Positions 1 through 7,934 are shown, counted from the first letter of the stretch. The stretch: 64,000 nt of DNA from Streptomyces sp. F63 (GCF_018070345.1 NZ_JAGPXX010000008.1:227213-291212), one strand, 5' to 3'. Made by a program: numbers and translations. The notes: generated by a model not told the origin, from the letters alone.

Positions 1-2
1 CG

Positions 3-212
3 GTGGCCCAGGACAAGCTGGCGGGCTGCGCGCCGGCGATGTGCTACATCGACGACATCGAGTCCTGGGCGACCAACGAGATCACCATCAACTGGAACGC
101 GCCGCTGGCGTGGGTGGCCTCGTACCTGGACGACCAGGGCAGCGGCATCGTCAAGTACGAGGACAACGACGACGGCAAGGGCAAGGGCAAGAAGCACCGC
201 AAGCACGGATGA
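3..212 (+). CDS. GH9 endoglucanase, C-terminal end (partial)
   Basis: Only the last 69 codons are in the window; the gene runs in from the left edge. The residues around [23 protein letters not shown], here beginning YIDDIESW, match the end of the catalytic (alpha/alpha)6 barrel of family 9 glycoside hydrolases, secreted cellulases that cleave beta-1,4-glucan. A glutamate of the type seen in NEITINWN is the usual catalytic acid of this family. The protein ends in a Lys/Gly/His tail, [13 protein letters not shown], similar in flavour to the tail of the xylanase that follows. A neighbouring xylanase fits a plant-biomass degradation locus. Confidence in the family is fairly high despite the short fragment; whether binding modules lie upstream cannot be seen. 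Confidence 0.75.
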   Translation: MAQDKLAGCAPAMCYIDDIESWATNEITINWNAPLAWVASYLDDQGSGIVKYEDNDDGKGKGKKHRKHG

Positions 213-220
213 GCCGGAGC

Positions 221-290
221 CCCGGCGAGCCCCGGCGAGCCCCGGCGAGCCACGGCGAGCCACGGCGAGCCACGGCGAGCCACGGCGAGT
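221..290. repeat. Seven 10-bp tandem repeats after the cellulase stop
   Basis: Three copies of CCCGGCGAGC (221-250) are followed by four copies of CACGGCGAGC or its last-base variant (251-290). They start a few bases after the cellulase stop codon. No gene function is visible; this looks like a simple expansion in the intergenic spacer. Confidence 0.9.
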
Positions 291-370
291 GCTCCGCGGG
301 GAGCCGCCCGCCGGTGAGCCGGGGCAGCGGTGAGCGATGCGACGGAGCGGCCGGGAACACCCGCCTGGTG

Positions 371-426
371 TGCCCGGCCGCTCTGTTGCGCAGGAGCGTG
401 CCCGGCAGCTCTGTTGCGCAGGAGCG
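371..426. repeat. 28-bp tandem duplication
   Basis: Two adjacent 28-bp units, 371-398 and 399-426, differ at one position (379 versus 407). They lie in the cellulase-xylanase spacer upstream of the xylanase promoter. No function is apparent. Confidence 0.85.
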
Positions 427-515
427 CGGTCCGCCCGGGGCCGCGGGACGGCACCGGCCGCGGCCGCCGGAGGCGCCGCCGCAACGGGCCGCGCACACCG
501 CCCCGTTCAGAACTC

Positions 516-583
516 TTGACTCCCCGGTTGCCGAGCCTTTACCGTCCGGAGGCCACCTTCCGGAAACTTTCCGGAAACTTCTG
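516..583 (+). promoter_or_regulatory. Xylanase promoter with GAAA-N-TTTC operators
   Basis: A -35 like TTGACT (516-521) and a -10 like TACCGT (540-545) are 18 bases apart. Just downstream lies the perfect palindrome GGAAACTTTCC (562-572), followed by a near copy at 573-583. Palindromes of the type GAAA-N-TTTC are known upstream of actinomycete xylanase genes, where they act as binding sites for xylo-oligosaccharide-responsive repressors. Their place just after the expected transcription start fits repression. The regulator itself is not visible in this window. Confidence 0.6.
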
Positions 584-613
584 GAACGGTTGAACCGACA
601 CGGGAGTGCACCA

Positions 614-1810
614 ATGAGACCCATCCGCTTCGCCACCGCCGCGCTCGCCACGGCCGCCCTGTCGCTGCCGATGGCCGCGACCTCGGCCGCAGCCGACGCG
701 CCCTCCGGCCACCCGGCCGCGTCCCACTCCAAGGCCGGGGCCAAGAACGAGCGGCTGCGCTCGGCCGCTCCCGACGGCTTCTTCGTGGGCACCGCCGTGG
801 CCGGCGGCGGCCACCACCTCGAACAGGACTACCCGGACCCCTTCACCTACGACGAGGAGTACCGGAAGATCCTGGGGCAGCAGTTCAGCTCGGTCTCCGC
901 CGAGAACCAGATGAAGTGGGAGTTCATCCACCCCGAGCGCGACCGCTACGACTTCGGGGCGGCCGACGCGATCGCCGACTTCGCGGAACGCCACCGGCAG
1001 GTGGTCCGCGGCCACACGCTGCTGTGGCACAGCCAGAACCCGGAGTGGCTGGAGCAGGGCGACTTCACGAAGGAGGAGCTGCGCTCCATCCTGCGCGAGC
1101 ACATCACCACCGTCGTCGGCCGCTACGCCGGCCGGATCCAGCAGTGGGACGTGGCGAACGAGATCTTCGACGAGCAGGGCAATCTGCGCGCCGAGCAGAA
1201 CATCTGGATCCGCGAGCTGGGCCCGGGCATCGTCGCCGACGCCTTCCGCTGGGCCCATGAGGCCGACCCCGGGGCCAAGCTGTTCTTCAACGACTACGGC
1301 GTCGAGGACGACAACGCCAAGAGCGACGCCTACTACCAGCTCATCCAGGAGCTGCTCGCCCAGGACGTGCCCGTGCACGGCTTCTCCGCGCAGGCACACC
1401 TGAGCACCCGTTACGGCTTCCCGGGCGGCCTGGAGGAGAACCTGCGCCGCTTCGACGAGCTGGGCCTGGAGACCGCCATCACCGAGCTCGACGTCCGCAT
1501 GGACCTGCCGGAGAGCGGCGTGCCCACCGACGCGCAGCTGGAGCAGCAGGCCGGCTACTACCAGCAGGCCCTGTCGGCCTGCCTGGCCGTCGAGGACTGC
1601 AACTCGTTCACCATCTGGGGCTTCACGGACAAGTACTCCTGGGTCCCGGTGTTCTTCGAGGGCGAGGGCTCCGCGACGGTCATGACGGAGGACTTCGTCC
1701 GCAAGCCGGCGTTCCACGCCCTCTACAACACCCTGCTGGACGCCAAGAAGAAGGACTGCCCGAAGCACGGGAAGCACGGGAAGGGCTGGAAGAAGGACTG
1801 GCGGCGCTGA
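614..1810 (+). CDS. Endo-1,4-beta-xylanase, GH10, secreted
   Basis: A 398-residue secreted enzyme that cuts internal beta-1,4 bonds of xylan with retention of configuration. The ATG at 614 follows GGAG (602-605). Residues 1 to about 35 form a signal peptide ending near AATSAAADA. The GH10 barrel fills roughly residues 50-375. The acid/base glutamate is E183 in WDVANE and the nucleophile is E291 in ITELDVR. No carbohydrate-binding module follows; instead the protein ends in a cationic tail rich in Lys, His and Gly, ending KKDWRR. It sits behind a cellulase end and its own promoter and operators, so substrate-induced expression is likely. The last 22 bases of the gene and following DNA recur 5.4 kb downstream. 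Confidence 0.92.
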   Translation: MRPIRFATAALATAALSLPMAATSAAADAPSGHPAASHSKAGAKNERLRSAAPDGFFVGTAVAGGGHHLEQDYPDPFTYDEEYRKILGQQFSSVSAENQMKWEFIHPERDRYDFGAADAIADFAERHRQVVRGHTLLWHSQNPEWLEQGDFTKEELRSILREHITTVVGRYAGRIQQWDVANEIFDEQGNLRAEQNIWIRELGPGIVADAFRWAHEADPGAKLFFNDYGVEDDNAKSDAYYQLIQELLAQDVPVHGFSAQAHLSTRYGFPGGLEENLRRFDELGLETAITELDVRMDLPESGVPTDAQLEQQAGYYQQALSACLAVEDCNSFTIWGFTDKYSWVPVFFEGEGSATVMTEDFVRKPAFHALYNTLLDAKKKDCPKHGKHGKGWKKDWRR

Positions 1811-1865
1811 GGGAACGCCCCTCCGCCCACCACCCGCCCGCCGGGTGACCCGCCGCGATCACGGT
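1789..1865 (+). repeat. Left copy of a 77-bp direct repeat (xylanase 3' end)
   Basis: The last codons of the xylanase gene (KKDWRR and stop) plus 55 bases downstream recur at 7212-7288 in the same orientation. The first 30 bases differ at two or three positions, a pyrimidine-rich middle differs more, and the last 30 or so bases are identical. The two copies bracket the radical SAM/regulator cassette. No integrase is present between them. Confidence 0.85.
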
Positions 1866-1896
1866 CCACGGCGGGCCACCGGCACCGGCGACCGCC

Positions 1897-1939
1897 CGGG
1901 CCCGTCCCCGCCGCCTCGTCCCCGGCGGCGACGGGCCCG
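1897..1939 (+). terminator. Terminator hairpin after the xylanase gene
   Basis: Ten-base arms CGGGCCCGTC (1897-1906) and GACGGGCCCG (1930-1939) can pair, with additional pairing of C-rich and G-rich bases inside the loop. It follows the xylanase stop by 86 bases. The rest of 1811-2118 holds no gene I can support. Confidence 0.65.
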
Positions 1940-2118
1940 CCGCGCGAGCACAACCCGGCCCACGTGGCGCGGCGGGGTCAGCAATGCCGCACCGGCGGTA
2001 CCGGATCGCTCCGTACCCGGCTCCAAGAGATGCCTGTTCCGGGGCACCGCACAGAACCCGTCTCTCCCTGGAACGGCTGCACCGCGGGAGGGTTGGGTCA
2101 CGGGCCCGGATGCGGCGA

Positions 2119-2997
2119 CTACGCCCTTGTGGTCTGAACGAATCCCAGAGAGATCAGCCCTTCGGACTGGCACAGCCGGTCGGAGGGGCCCCCGACCTCC
2201 GTCTGGAGGAGTTGGTAGGCCGCGCCGTGGGACTGTCCCCAGTGCATCGCGGCCCGCCACAAGAGGCGGCCCATTCCCTGCCCTCTGACCTCGGGTAGAA
2301 CAGCGAAGTACTGGGGCATGAGCTGCGGGCAGCCAGTCGCATCACCGCGCACTTCCATGGGGCCGATCGCGCCGACGACGCGGTTTTCGACAGCGGCGGC
2401 GAGGACAGGGCCACACCGGCCGGCCTGCAGCCGGGTATAGAGGAAGGCAATGCCTTCGCCCGCCATGGCATGGGCGAACGACACGAAGGTTTCCTGCACT
2501 GCGGTCGGCCAGTCGGTGACGGGGCGGACGGGTCCGGCAGGATCGGGACAGGCGCGGGCAGTGAAGTCCTGGAGCTGGACGCGAGTGCCGCGCGGACAGC
2601 CCGTCTCGGGACCGAGCGGTCGCACGACTCTCGCGTTGGCCGCGTCGTGCGCGGCGGCGAGCTTCGTGGCCAGCTCAGATGCTTCGTCAATGACGCTGTC
2701 ACGGTGTCCATAGGCAAAGACCTTGACGGTGCCGCCTCCCCGCCGGGTCAGGGTGGGGATGAGGGTGTGGCCGGGCTGGTGCACCACGTTGCTGCGGAGA
2801 ACCGCTTCTTCCTTCTCACTGCTCCAGCGCCGGTCCTTGTCGTAGCGGAGGAAGGACCGGCGGGCGGCGGCCGCGCGCAAGGTGTCTTCGAAGAGGTCGA
2901 CGGTCATAGCCTGCGGGTGGACAGGACCGAGAGTCGGCACGATCGGTGCGGTCAGTACCGGCCGGAGCCAGTCCCAGCGAAAGAACATGAGCCGCAC
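2119..2997 (-). CDS. GNAT-family N-acetyltransferase, last gene of the radical SAM operon
   Basis: About 292 residues from a GTG at 2997; an ATG at 2988 is an equally possible start, and neither has a clear ribosome site. The C-terminal part (about residues 225-290) has the GNAT signature: a beta strand QYFAVLPEVRG followed by the acetyl-CoA pyrophosphate loop VRGQGMGRLL. The N-terminal half has no recognised domain. It lies 77 bases downstream of the candidate precursor peptide and in the same direction as the radical SAM gene, so co-transcription is likely. It could acetylate the modified peptide or confer self-resistance, but the sequence does not show the substrate. Confidence 0.7.
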   Translation of the reverse strand: MRLMFFRWDWLRPVLTAPIVPTLGPVHPQAMTVDLFEDTLRAAAARRSFLRYDKDRRWSSEKEEAVLRSNVVHQPGHTLIPTLTRRGGGTVKVFAYGHRDSVIDEASELATKLAAAHDAANARVVRPLGPETGCPRGTRVQLQDFTARACPDPAGPVRPVTDWPTAVQETFVSFAHAMAGEGIAFLYTRLQAGRCGPVLAAAVENRVVGAIGPMEVRGDATGCPQLMPQYFAVLPEVRGQGMGRLLWRAAMHWGQSHGAAYQLLQTEVGGPSDRLCQSEGLISLGFVQTTRA

Positions 2998-3074
2998 ACT
3001 AATACTCTGCCCGTCAGAGGCCGGGCCCCGGCACCAACTCGCCGAAGCCCGGCCGGAACCAACCGGATCGCCGG

Positions 3075-3239
3075 TTAGTGGGGGTTGTCGTCACCGGCGT
3101 CGCAGGAGCACTCGGCACTCTCCACGATCACGTCCAGGTCGAGAACAGCGGTGACCGCCGAAGCGGCGACAGGCGGCGCCGGGCGGCGCGCCGAGGCCGG
3201 CGGGCCGGGCAGGAGGTTCACCAGTACGGGCGGGGTCAT
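3075..3239 (-). CDS. Candidate RiPP precursor peptide (54 aa)
   Basis: A 54-residue peptide starting MTPPVLVNLLPG and ending SCDAGDDNPH. The ATG at 3239 is preceded by a strong AAGGAG eight bases upstream, inside the 3' end of the radical SAM gene, and overlaps its stop as ATGA. The N-terminal half is Pro/Ala-rich. It is followed by LDLDVIVE (residues 33-40), which recalls the FxLD-type leader motif of some actinobacterial peptide families, and an acidic C-terminus with two cysteines (C44, C46) in ECSCD. Short length, translational coupling to a SPASM radical SAM enzyme and a Cys-containing C-terminus all suit a ribosomally made, post-translationally modified peptide. No signal peptide is visible. 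The product and the modified residues are unknown. Confidence 0.7.
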   Translation of the reverse strand: MTPPVLVNLLPGPPASARRPAPPVAASAVTAVLDLDVIVESAECSCDAGDDNPH

Positions 3240-4360
3240 GATCGGTTCTCCTTGTCTCCGTGTTGGCAGTAGGTGTGCAGCGGCGCCTTCGCCTCCTGGT
3301 AGTGCTTGGCCAGGGGGCGGCAGACCCGGCATGTGCCGGATAGGGCGCAGCCCTCGCACCCTCCGGTGCGAAGCATGAGGCGGTCGGCGATGGCGCCGAG
3401 CCGGGTGAGGCCGTCGATGCCTTCGGCCATGAGGTCGATCTGGTCATCGCGCCCGACCTTGCAGATCGACACCTTGGCGTGCGGGTCGGCGTGGAAGAAG
3501 GTGTGCCCCGCGTTGCAGCCGGCGAACGGCTTGCGCTGTCGCAGGTGGGCGGCGGACTGGGCGAGCAACGGCTCTCCGCCGCCGTAGATTGTGGGCGTCA
3601 TGTTCGTGTACGCGTGGTGCTCCACGTTCCATTCCTCGGCAAGGGCAGCCATCTCGTCGGCCTCGGAGGCGTTGTCCTCGGTCACCACGACGTTGATGCG
3701 CAGCGGCAGTCCCGCCTCGCGCGCGGCGTCGACACCACGCCGGAACGCCTTCCAGGCCCCGCGACGCTGGGTGAGCATGTCGAAGGACTCCTCACTCGCT
3801 CCGTACATGCTGACCACCAGGCGGTACGGCGGAGCGTCCCGGAAGAGCTTGAGAAGGTCCGGCCTCCAGAGCAGCGAGCCGTTCGTCGAAATGGTGAGCA
3901 TCATCCCGGCCTGCCAGGCGTACCGGTAGGCGCCCTGGAAGTCCGGGTCCATGGTGGGCTCGCCGCCGGTGATCTGGAGCCAGAGGACACCGGCCTCGCG
4001 CATGATGTCCAGCAATCGCACCTTGTCCTCCCAGGCGAGCCCGGAGAAGGGCCGCTCGCCGAGGTAGCAGTGCTTGCAGCCGAAGTTGCAGCCGAGGTTG
4101 ATCTCCCAGGAGGCCCGGCAGTAGCCGTACGGCGAGGGCTCGCGTACCAGCACCGTGCCCTGCGCGGGCCGGCCGCTCAGGTCGACGCCCCAGACGTCGG
4201 ACGTGGTCTGCACCGCCCATGCGGGCAAAGCCTCACCGTGGGCAGCGGCATGCCGCAGTCCCTCGTAGTGGCCGGCGGGGACGCGGGCCCCGGCCCTCGC
4301 TCCGGGCTTGAGGAGCACATGCCCGTCGAGAAACGGCGAGGCGATCAGAACATGGGCCAT
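3236..4360 (-). CDS. Radical SAM/SPASM peptide-modifying enzyme
   Basis: A 374-residue enzyme. The [4Fe-4S] site that cleaves S-adenosylmethionine is C91-x3-C95-x2-C98 (CNFGCKHC), and the SAM-binding motif GGEP is at 132-135. The C-terminal SPASM-like region holds cysteines C282, C300, C335, C338, C344, C347 and C365, enough for auxiliary clusters. The first 80 or so residues have a short beta-rich segment that could be a PqqD-like peptide-recognition domain; this is inference. SPASM enzymes typically install thioether or carbon-carbon crosslinks in peptides. The gene starts within the stop of the upstream gene (TGATG) and ends in ATGA overlap with the 54-residue peptide gene, so the two are translationally coupled. 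It is the likely maturase for that peptide. Confidence 0.85.
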   Translation of the reverse strand: MAHVLIASPFLDGHVLLKPGARAGARVPAGHYEGLRHAAAHGEALPAWAVQTTSDVWGVDLSGRPAQGTVLVREPSPYGYCRASWEINLGCNFGCKHCYLGERPFSGLAWEDKVRLLDIMREAGVLWLQITGGEPTMDPDFQGAYRYAWQAGMMLTISTNGSLLWRPDLLKLFRDAPPYRLVVSMYGASEESFDMLTQRRGAWKAFRRGVDAAREAGLPLRINVVVTEDNASEADEMAALAEEWNVEHHAYTNMTPTIYGGGEPLLAQSAAHLRQRKPFAGCNAGHTFFHADPHAKVSICKVGRDDQIDLMAEGIDGLTRLGAIADRLMLRTGGCEGCALSGTCRVCRPLAKHYQEAKAPLHTYCQHGDKENRS

Positions 4361-5100
4361 CAGCGGCCTTCCTTCCGGATCAGGGGACGGGATGTCGTGT
4401 GCAAGCCCTGATGGCCGGCGCGGCAGTGGATGCCACCGAGCCCGTCGCAGGTTCCGCAGGTCTTGCCGGACGAGTTGGTGCCGCTGCCACCGCAGTCCCC
4501 ACAGCTCTCATTACGAGGAAGGTGGGAACGCCGGGAGGGAGTGGGCGGTGCCGTGGCCACGCAGGAGCCTCCGTCCGGAAGGGGATCCCGCGTCGGCGTC
4601 TCCTCCAGAGAGTTCTCCCAGGTGTGCTGCCCGGCGTGGCCACTGAAGAGACAGCAGCCCTCACCGTCGGCCCCCTGAGCGACCACCGGGCAGTCGGGCA
4701 GCACATTCCACTCCACCTCGGCCCTCCCGTGCCAGCGAAGCCACCACGCGGTCCCGTACGCGCCGAGGTCATGGATGAGGCCGTAGTGCGCCCCGCCGTG
4801 GTGCGTGGACAACTGACATCGCACAGCCCTGTCGATCCAGTCCACGGCCGGCCTCGCCCGCACTTCTCGCAGGAGGTCCAAGGGCACCCGGCGCCAGTGC
4901 GTACACCGCATTACGCCACCATTCGCGGAGGGATGAGAGGGCTCCGCTCCGCGGCGACACGCACGCTGCGAAAGGCCCTCGGGGTTGTCCGGGAGCACGG
5001 AGGCGCCGCCCGCGCTGACGCGTGCAAAGGGCTCCCATGTCCGGCCGGAGTCGCGCGATACCCGGAGCGTCATCCCTACGTAGTCCTGTCCGTTCACCAT
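4360..5100 (-). CDS. Hypothetical protein with a DnaJ-type zinc-finger-like C-terminus
   Basis: About 246 residues and the first gene of the minus-strand radical SAM operon. The C-terminus (about residues 197-225) carries CGDCGGSG and CGTCDGLG, which are two CxxCxGxG motifs of the zinc-binding repeat found in DnaJ. The central part is rich in Trp, His and Cys but matches no domain I recognise. The beginning, MVNGQDYVGMTLRV, resembles short Streptomyces proteins of unknown role. Its stop overlaps the radical SAM start by one base. A chaperone-like or peptide-binding partner of the radical SAM enzyme is possible, but this is inference. An internal ATG at the MRCTHWRR segment would give a shorter protein. 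Confidence 0.6.
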   Translation of the reverse strand: MVNGQDYVGMTLRVSRDSGRTWEPFARVSAGGASVLPDNPEGLSQRACRRGAEPSHPSANGGVMRCTHWRRVPLDLLREVRARPAVDWIDRAVRCQLSTHHGGAHYGLIHDLGAYGTAWWLRWHGRAEVEWNVLPDCPVVAQGADGEGCCLFSGHAGQHTWENSLEETPTRDPLPDGGSCVATAPPTPSRRSHLPRNESCGDCGGSGTNSSGKTCGTCDGLGGIHCRAGHQGLHTTSRPLIRKEGR

Positions 5101-5148
5101 GCGCAGGAGCGTCGCGCTCCGGAGGCCCGCCCGGAAAGGCCAAGTGGG

Positions 5149-5165
5149 TTACCCAACGTGGGTAA
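5149..5165. promoter_or_regulatory. Palindromic operator between divergent genes
   Basis: TTACCCAACGTGGGTAA is a perfect inverted repeat with 7-base arms and a 3-base centre. A second, looser GGGT/ACCC pair follows at 5160-5176. It lies in the 125-bp space between the minus-strand radical SAM operon and the plus-strand XRE regulator, 48 bases from the first start codon and 60 from the second. It is the natural candidate for the binding site of that regulator. Confidence 0.6.
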
Positions 5166-5225
5166 TATCACCCTTGGTTGACCAGGGAGAGCAATGTGTA
5201 GTCATCACGCCGGAGGGTGCCCGAG

Positions 5226-6572
5226 ATGCCCGAGCCAGCCAGCTCGAAGGAACTCCCGGCCAACCTGCTCACCGACCCGGTGATGATCGAGGCCTGCCGA
5301 GCCAGGGACTTCCGACGCGTCTTTCAGCTCGTCAAGGCCCGCGCAGGGATCCATCCGTCGATGGTCGCGCGACGCTGCGACCTCACGCCCAGCCGCGTCG
5401 GCGAGGTGATCGCCGGGCGGCGGCAACTACAGCACATGGACGTGATCGAGCGGATCTCGGACGGGTTGCGCATCCCTGGGCACATGCTCGGTCTGGCCCG
5501 ACGCCCGTGGGAGACTCCGCAGAACCCGGTTGTCACGCCCCGAGAACAGGTCGAGGCACGGGATACCGTCAACGAGCAGATGGCCGCAGCGCTCTCCGGG
5601 GCCAACGTGGACAGTATCCTCACCCTGGCGGCCGACCAGGAGCTCAGTCCGTCGGCGCTCGACGCGCTTCACTCGTCGATCACGGATTACTGGCGCAGAG
5701 ACGACCAGCACGGCGGCGAGACCTTACGACCGGCGCTCATCGGCCAGCTCCGCTACGTCGTGGATCTCCTCAAGGAGCAGCGTCCCGCACCCATCCGGAA
5801 CGGCCTGCACAGCATCGCGGCAGAACTGGCCCGACTCACTGGGTGGACACACTTCGACGCCCGCCAGTACAACCAGGCGCGCGCCTACTTCAGCGAAGCT
5901 CTCGGCCTCGCCAAAGCAGTCGGCGACCGCCAGTTCATGGCCAATGTGCTTGCCTGCATGAGTCTCCAGGCCACCTACCAGGACAGGCCCGGGGACGCCC
6001 TCGCACTCGTCACAGCGGCGCTGGACCAGACTCGTGCGGCTCCTGGGACAACTCCGCGTGTGCTGGCCATGCTTTCGATGCGCGAGGCCTTCGCCCACGC
6101 CGCCCTCGGAAACCACAGTGCCACCCACACCGCGATCTCGGAAGCCCATACCCACTTCGACCGAATCGGTTCCGGCGATCCGGACCCACCGTGGGTGACG
6201 TACTTCGACGAGCCGAAGTTGGTCGTGGACACCGGCATCGCACACGGCCGCCTGGGCGAAGCCTCCCTCGCCGAACCCCTGATCGCAGACGCTTTGCGCC
6301 GCGAACACCAGTCGAACCACAGAGGCCGTGCCTTCCACGCCTTCTGGCTCGCCCGCACCCAACTCCAGCGCGGCAAGCTCGACGAGGCGTGTCTGACGGC
6401 CATGGACGCCCTGGCCTCGGCGACGACCGTCTCCTCACGACGAGTCGTCGGTCATCTCCATGAGTTCCACCAACAGTTGGAGCCCTACCGTCGGGAGCCG
6501 GCCGCAGTTGCGTTCGCGGCCCGGCTTCGGGAAGCCCTGCCGCGTCAAGTCAGCGGATCGCCTCGTCCATGA
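5226..6572 (+). CDS. XRE-family regulator with TPR-like C-terminal domain
   Basis: A 448-residue protein. I chose the ATG at 5226 because GGAGG (5212-5216) sits nine bases upstream; the GTG at 5217 would be too close to it. A helix-turn-helix occupies about residues 20-75, with SMVARRCDLTPSRVGEVIAGRR as its core. Residues from about 130 to 430 are helical and TPR-like, with repeat-type segments such as RQYNQARAYFSEALGLA. Regulators of this build often sense a peptide or partner protein. It is divergent from the radical SAM operon across a palindromic operator, so it probably controls that operon. Its end overlaps the Nudix gene's end by 23 bases on the opposite strand. Confidence 0.82.
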   Translation: MPEPASSKELPANLLTDPVMIEACRARDFRRVFQLVKARAGIHPSMVARRCDLTPSRVGEVIAGRRQLQHMDVIERISDGLRIPGHMLGLARRPWETPQNPVVTPREQVEARDTVNEQMAAALSGANVDSILTLAADQELSPSALDALHSSITDYWRRDDQHGGETLRPALIGQLRYVVDLLKEQRPAPIRNGLHSIAAELARLTGWTHFDARQYNQARAYFSEALGLAKAVGDRQFMANVLACMSLQATYQDRPGDALALVTAALDQTRAAPGTTPRVLAMLSMREAFAHAALGNHSATHTAISEAHTHFDRIGSGDPDPPWVTYFDEPKLVVDTGIAHGRLGEASLAEPLIADALRREHQSNHRGRAFHAFWLARTQLQRGKLDEACLTAMDALASATTVSSRRVVGHLHEFHQQLEPYRREPAAVAFAARLREALPRQVSGSPRP

Positions 6573-7083
6573 GTACGTACAGCAGCCCGACCAGAGAGCC
6601 GCTGCTGACAATCTCACGCCGGTCAATCATGCCCCGCACGTTCGCCAGTGGGATCCACTCGATCCGGTCCGACTCGTTCTTCTCGGTCGGCGGGCATTCG
6701 TACGTCGCCCCATCGGCCCGGAAAACGTAGTGCTGGGAGTCGGTGATCCCGTTGGCGGGCTCGGCGTAGATGAGCGGGGTGACCGGGCCGGGCCTCCAGC
6801 CGGTCTCCTCAAGAACCTCCCGGGCTGCTGCGTCGGCAGGCGTCTCGCCTTCTTCGACCAGGCCCATCGGCAACTCCCATGCCCAAGCGTTCGTGATGAA
6901 GCGGTGCCGCCACATCATGAGAATCTCGCACCTCTCATTGACAACGGCAGCTACGGCAAGGTGGCGGAGCTTGACGACGTGGTGCTCCCAGCGGTTTCCG
7001 TCCGGTGTCTCGATGTCGGTGAGCCAGAGGTTCACCCACTTGTTCTCGTAGATCAGACGTTCCCCGTGGATTTTCCACTGCAT
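6550..7083 (-). CDS. Nudix hydrolase
   Basis: A 177-residue protein with a complete Nudix box at residues 74-96: G74, E80, R88-E89, E92-E93, G95 and W96 fit GX5EX7REUXEEXGU. These glutamates bind the metal used to hydrolyse nucleoside diphosphates linked to another moiety X. The flanks resemble ADP-ribose pyrophosphatase-type members (MQWKIHGERLIYENKWVNLW at the start), though the substrate is not certain. It is convergent with the XRE regulator and inside the segment bracketed by the xylanase-end repeats. The reason for its association with the peptide cassette is unclear. Confidence 0.85.
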   Translation of the reverse strand: MQWKIHGERLIYENKWVNLWLTDIETPDGNRWEHHVVKLRHLAVAAVVNERCEILMMWRHRFITNAWAWELPMGLVEEGETPADAAAREVLEETGWRPGPVTPLIYAEPANGITDSQHYVFRADGATYECPPTEKNESDRIEWIPLANVRGMIDRREIVSSGSLVGLLYVLMDEAIR

Positions 7084-7211
7084 CGCTGCGGCCCCTCTCG
7101 ATTGGCCTCCAGCATCGCAGAGCAGGCTGAGTGGGGTATCCGGTTCCCGATTTTCGTCACACTGACGATTGGCGGTCCCGAGCCTCTGCGGAAGCTCAGA
7201 GGGCTCCCACT

Positions 7212-7288
7212 GAAGAAGGACTGGAGGCGCTGACGGAACACCCTCCCTCCGCCCGCCCGCCTGCCGGGTGACCCGCCGCGATCACGGT
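7212..7288 (+). repeat. Right copy of the 77-bp direct repeat (orphan xylanase tail)
   Basis: This copy encodes the in-frame residues KKDWRR and a stop codon (7231-7233) exactly as at the xylanase end, although no xylanase precedes it. The sequence then continues as at the left copy up to 7288. It marks the right border of the cassette before the TetR gene. Confidence 0.85.
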
Positions 7289-7301
7289 GGGCGCGGGCCG
7301 C

Positions 7302-7931
7302 TCACGCACCCCCTTCCCCGCCCCGCAGGTACGCTCCCGCACGCGCCGCGGCCGCGGCGGCCTCGGCGGCCCGGTCCGCGGCCGCTTCGTCGAGGAGGTC
7401 ACCGCTGATCAGCAGGCGGTGGTAGAGGGGGGCGGAGACAGCACGGATCACCTCCTGGACATCGGTGCCGTCGGGCACCTCACCCCGGTCGATGGCCTGC
7501 TGGACGCAGGGGGCCCATTCCTTGACGCGGATGTCGTAGAAGCGGTGCAGTGCCTCCGCCGTCTTCGCCTCACAAGTCGCGGCCGCGATCACCGCCTTGA
7601 ACAGCGCCCCCTGCCGGGGGTCGGCCAAGGTGCGCCGCACGAGCCGGGCATTGGCCTTGAGGTCGCCGAGCAGCGAGCCGGTCTCCGTACGCGGCAGTGA
7701 CTGCTCGGCCATGTCCATCAGCAGGTCGGCCACCAGGATGGTCACCGTTCCCCAGCGGCGGTAGACGGTGGTCCTGCCCACCTCAGCACGGCGCGCGATG
7801 TCGGCGAGGTCCAGGTGGGCGAAGCCCCGCTCCGCCAGGGCGTCCCCCGTCGCCCGCAGCACGGCCGCCCGCACCCGCGCCGTGCGCCCTCCGGGACGGA
7901 CGGTCCCCGGATCTGCACCCTCAAACCCCAT
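7302..7931 (-). CDS. TetR-family transcriptional repressor
   Basis: A 209-residue regulator. The N-terminal helix-turn-helix lies at about residues 20-65 (LADIARRAEVGRTTVYRRWG), as usual for TetR proteins. The C-terminal half is helical and would hold the ligand pocket and dimer interface. It is divergent from an aldo/keto reductase gene, and the 110-bp gap holds two mirrored copies of a 20-bp site, one of them beginning 4 bases upstream of its own start codon. It therefore probably represses both itself and the reductase. The end of the protein is Ala-rich. Confidence 0.88.
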   Translation of the reverse strand: MGFEGADPGTVRPGGRTARVRAAVLRATGDALAERGFAHLDLADIARRAEVGRTTVYRRWGTVTILVADLLMDMAEQSLPRTETGSLLGDLKANARLVRRTLADPRQGALFKAVIAAATCEAKTAEALHRFYDIRVKEWAPCVQQAIDRGEVPDGTDVQEVIRAVSAPLYHRLLISGDLLDEAAADRAAEAAAAAARAGAYLRGGEGGA

Positions 7932-7934
7932 AAC

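Noticed and set aside
1866..7211. Integrative element with integrase
   Set aside because: Flanking repeats suggest insertion or duplication, but no integrase, transposase or transfer gene lies inside.
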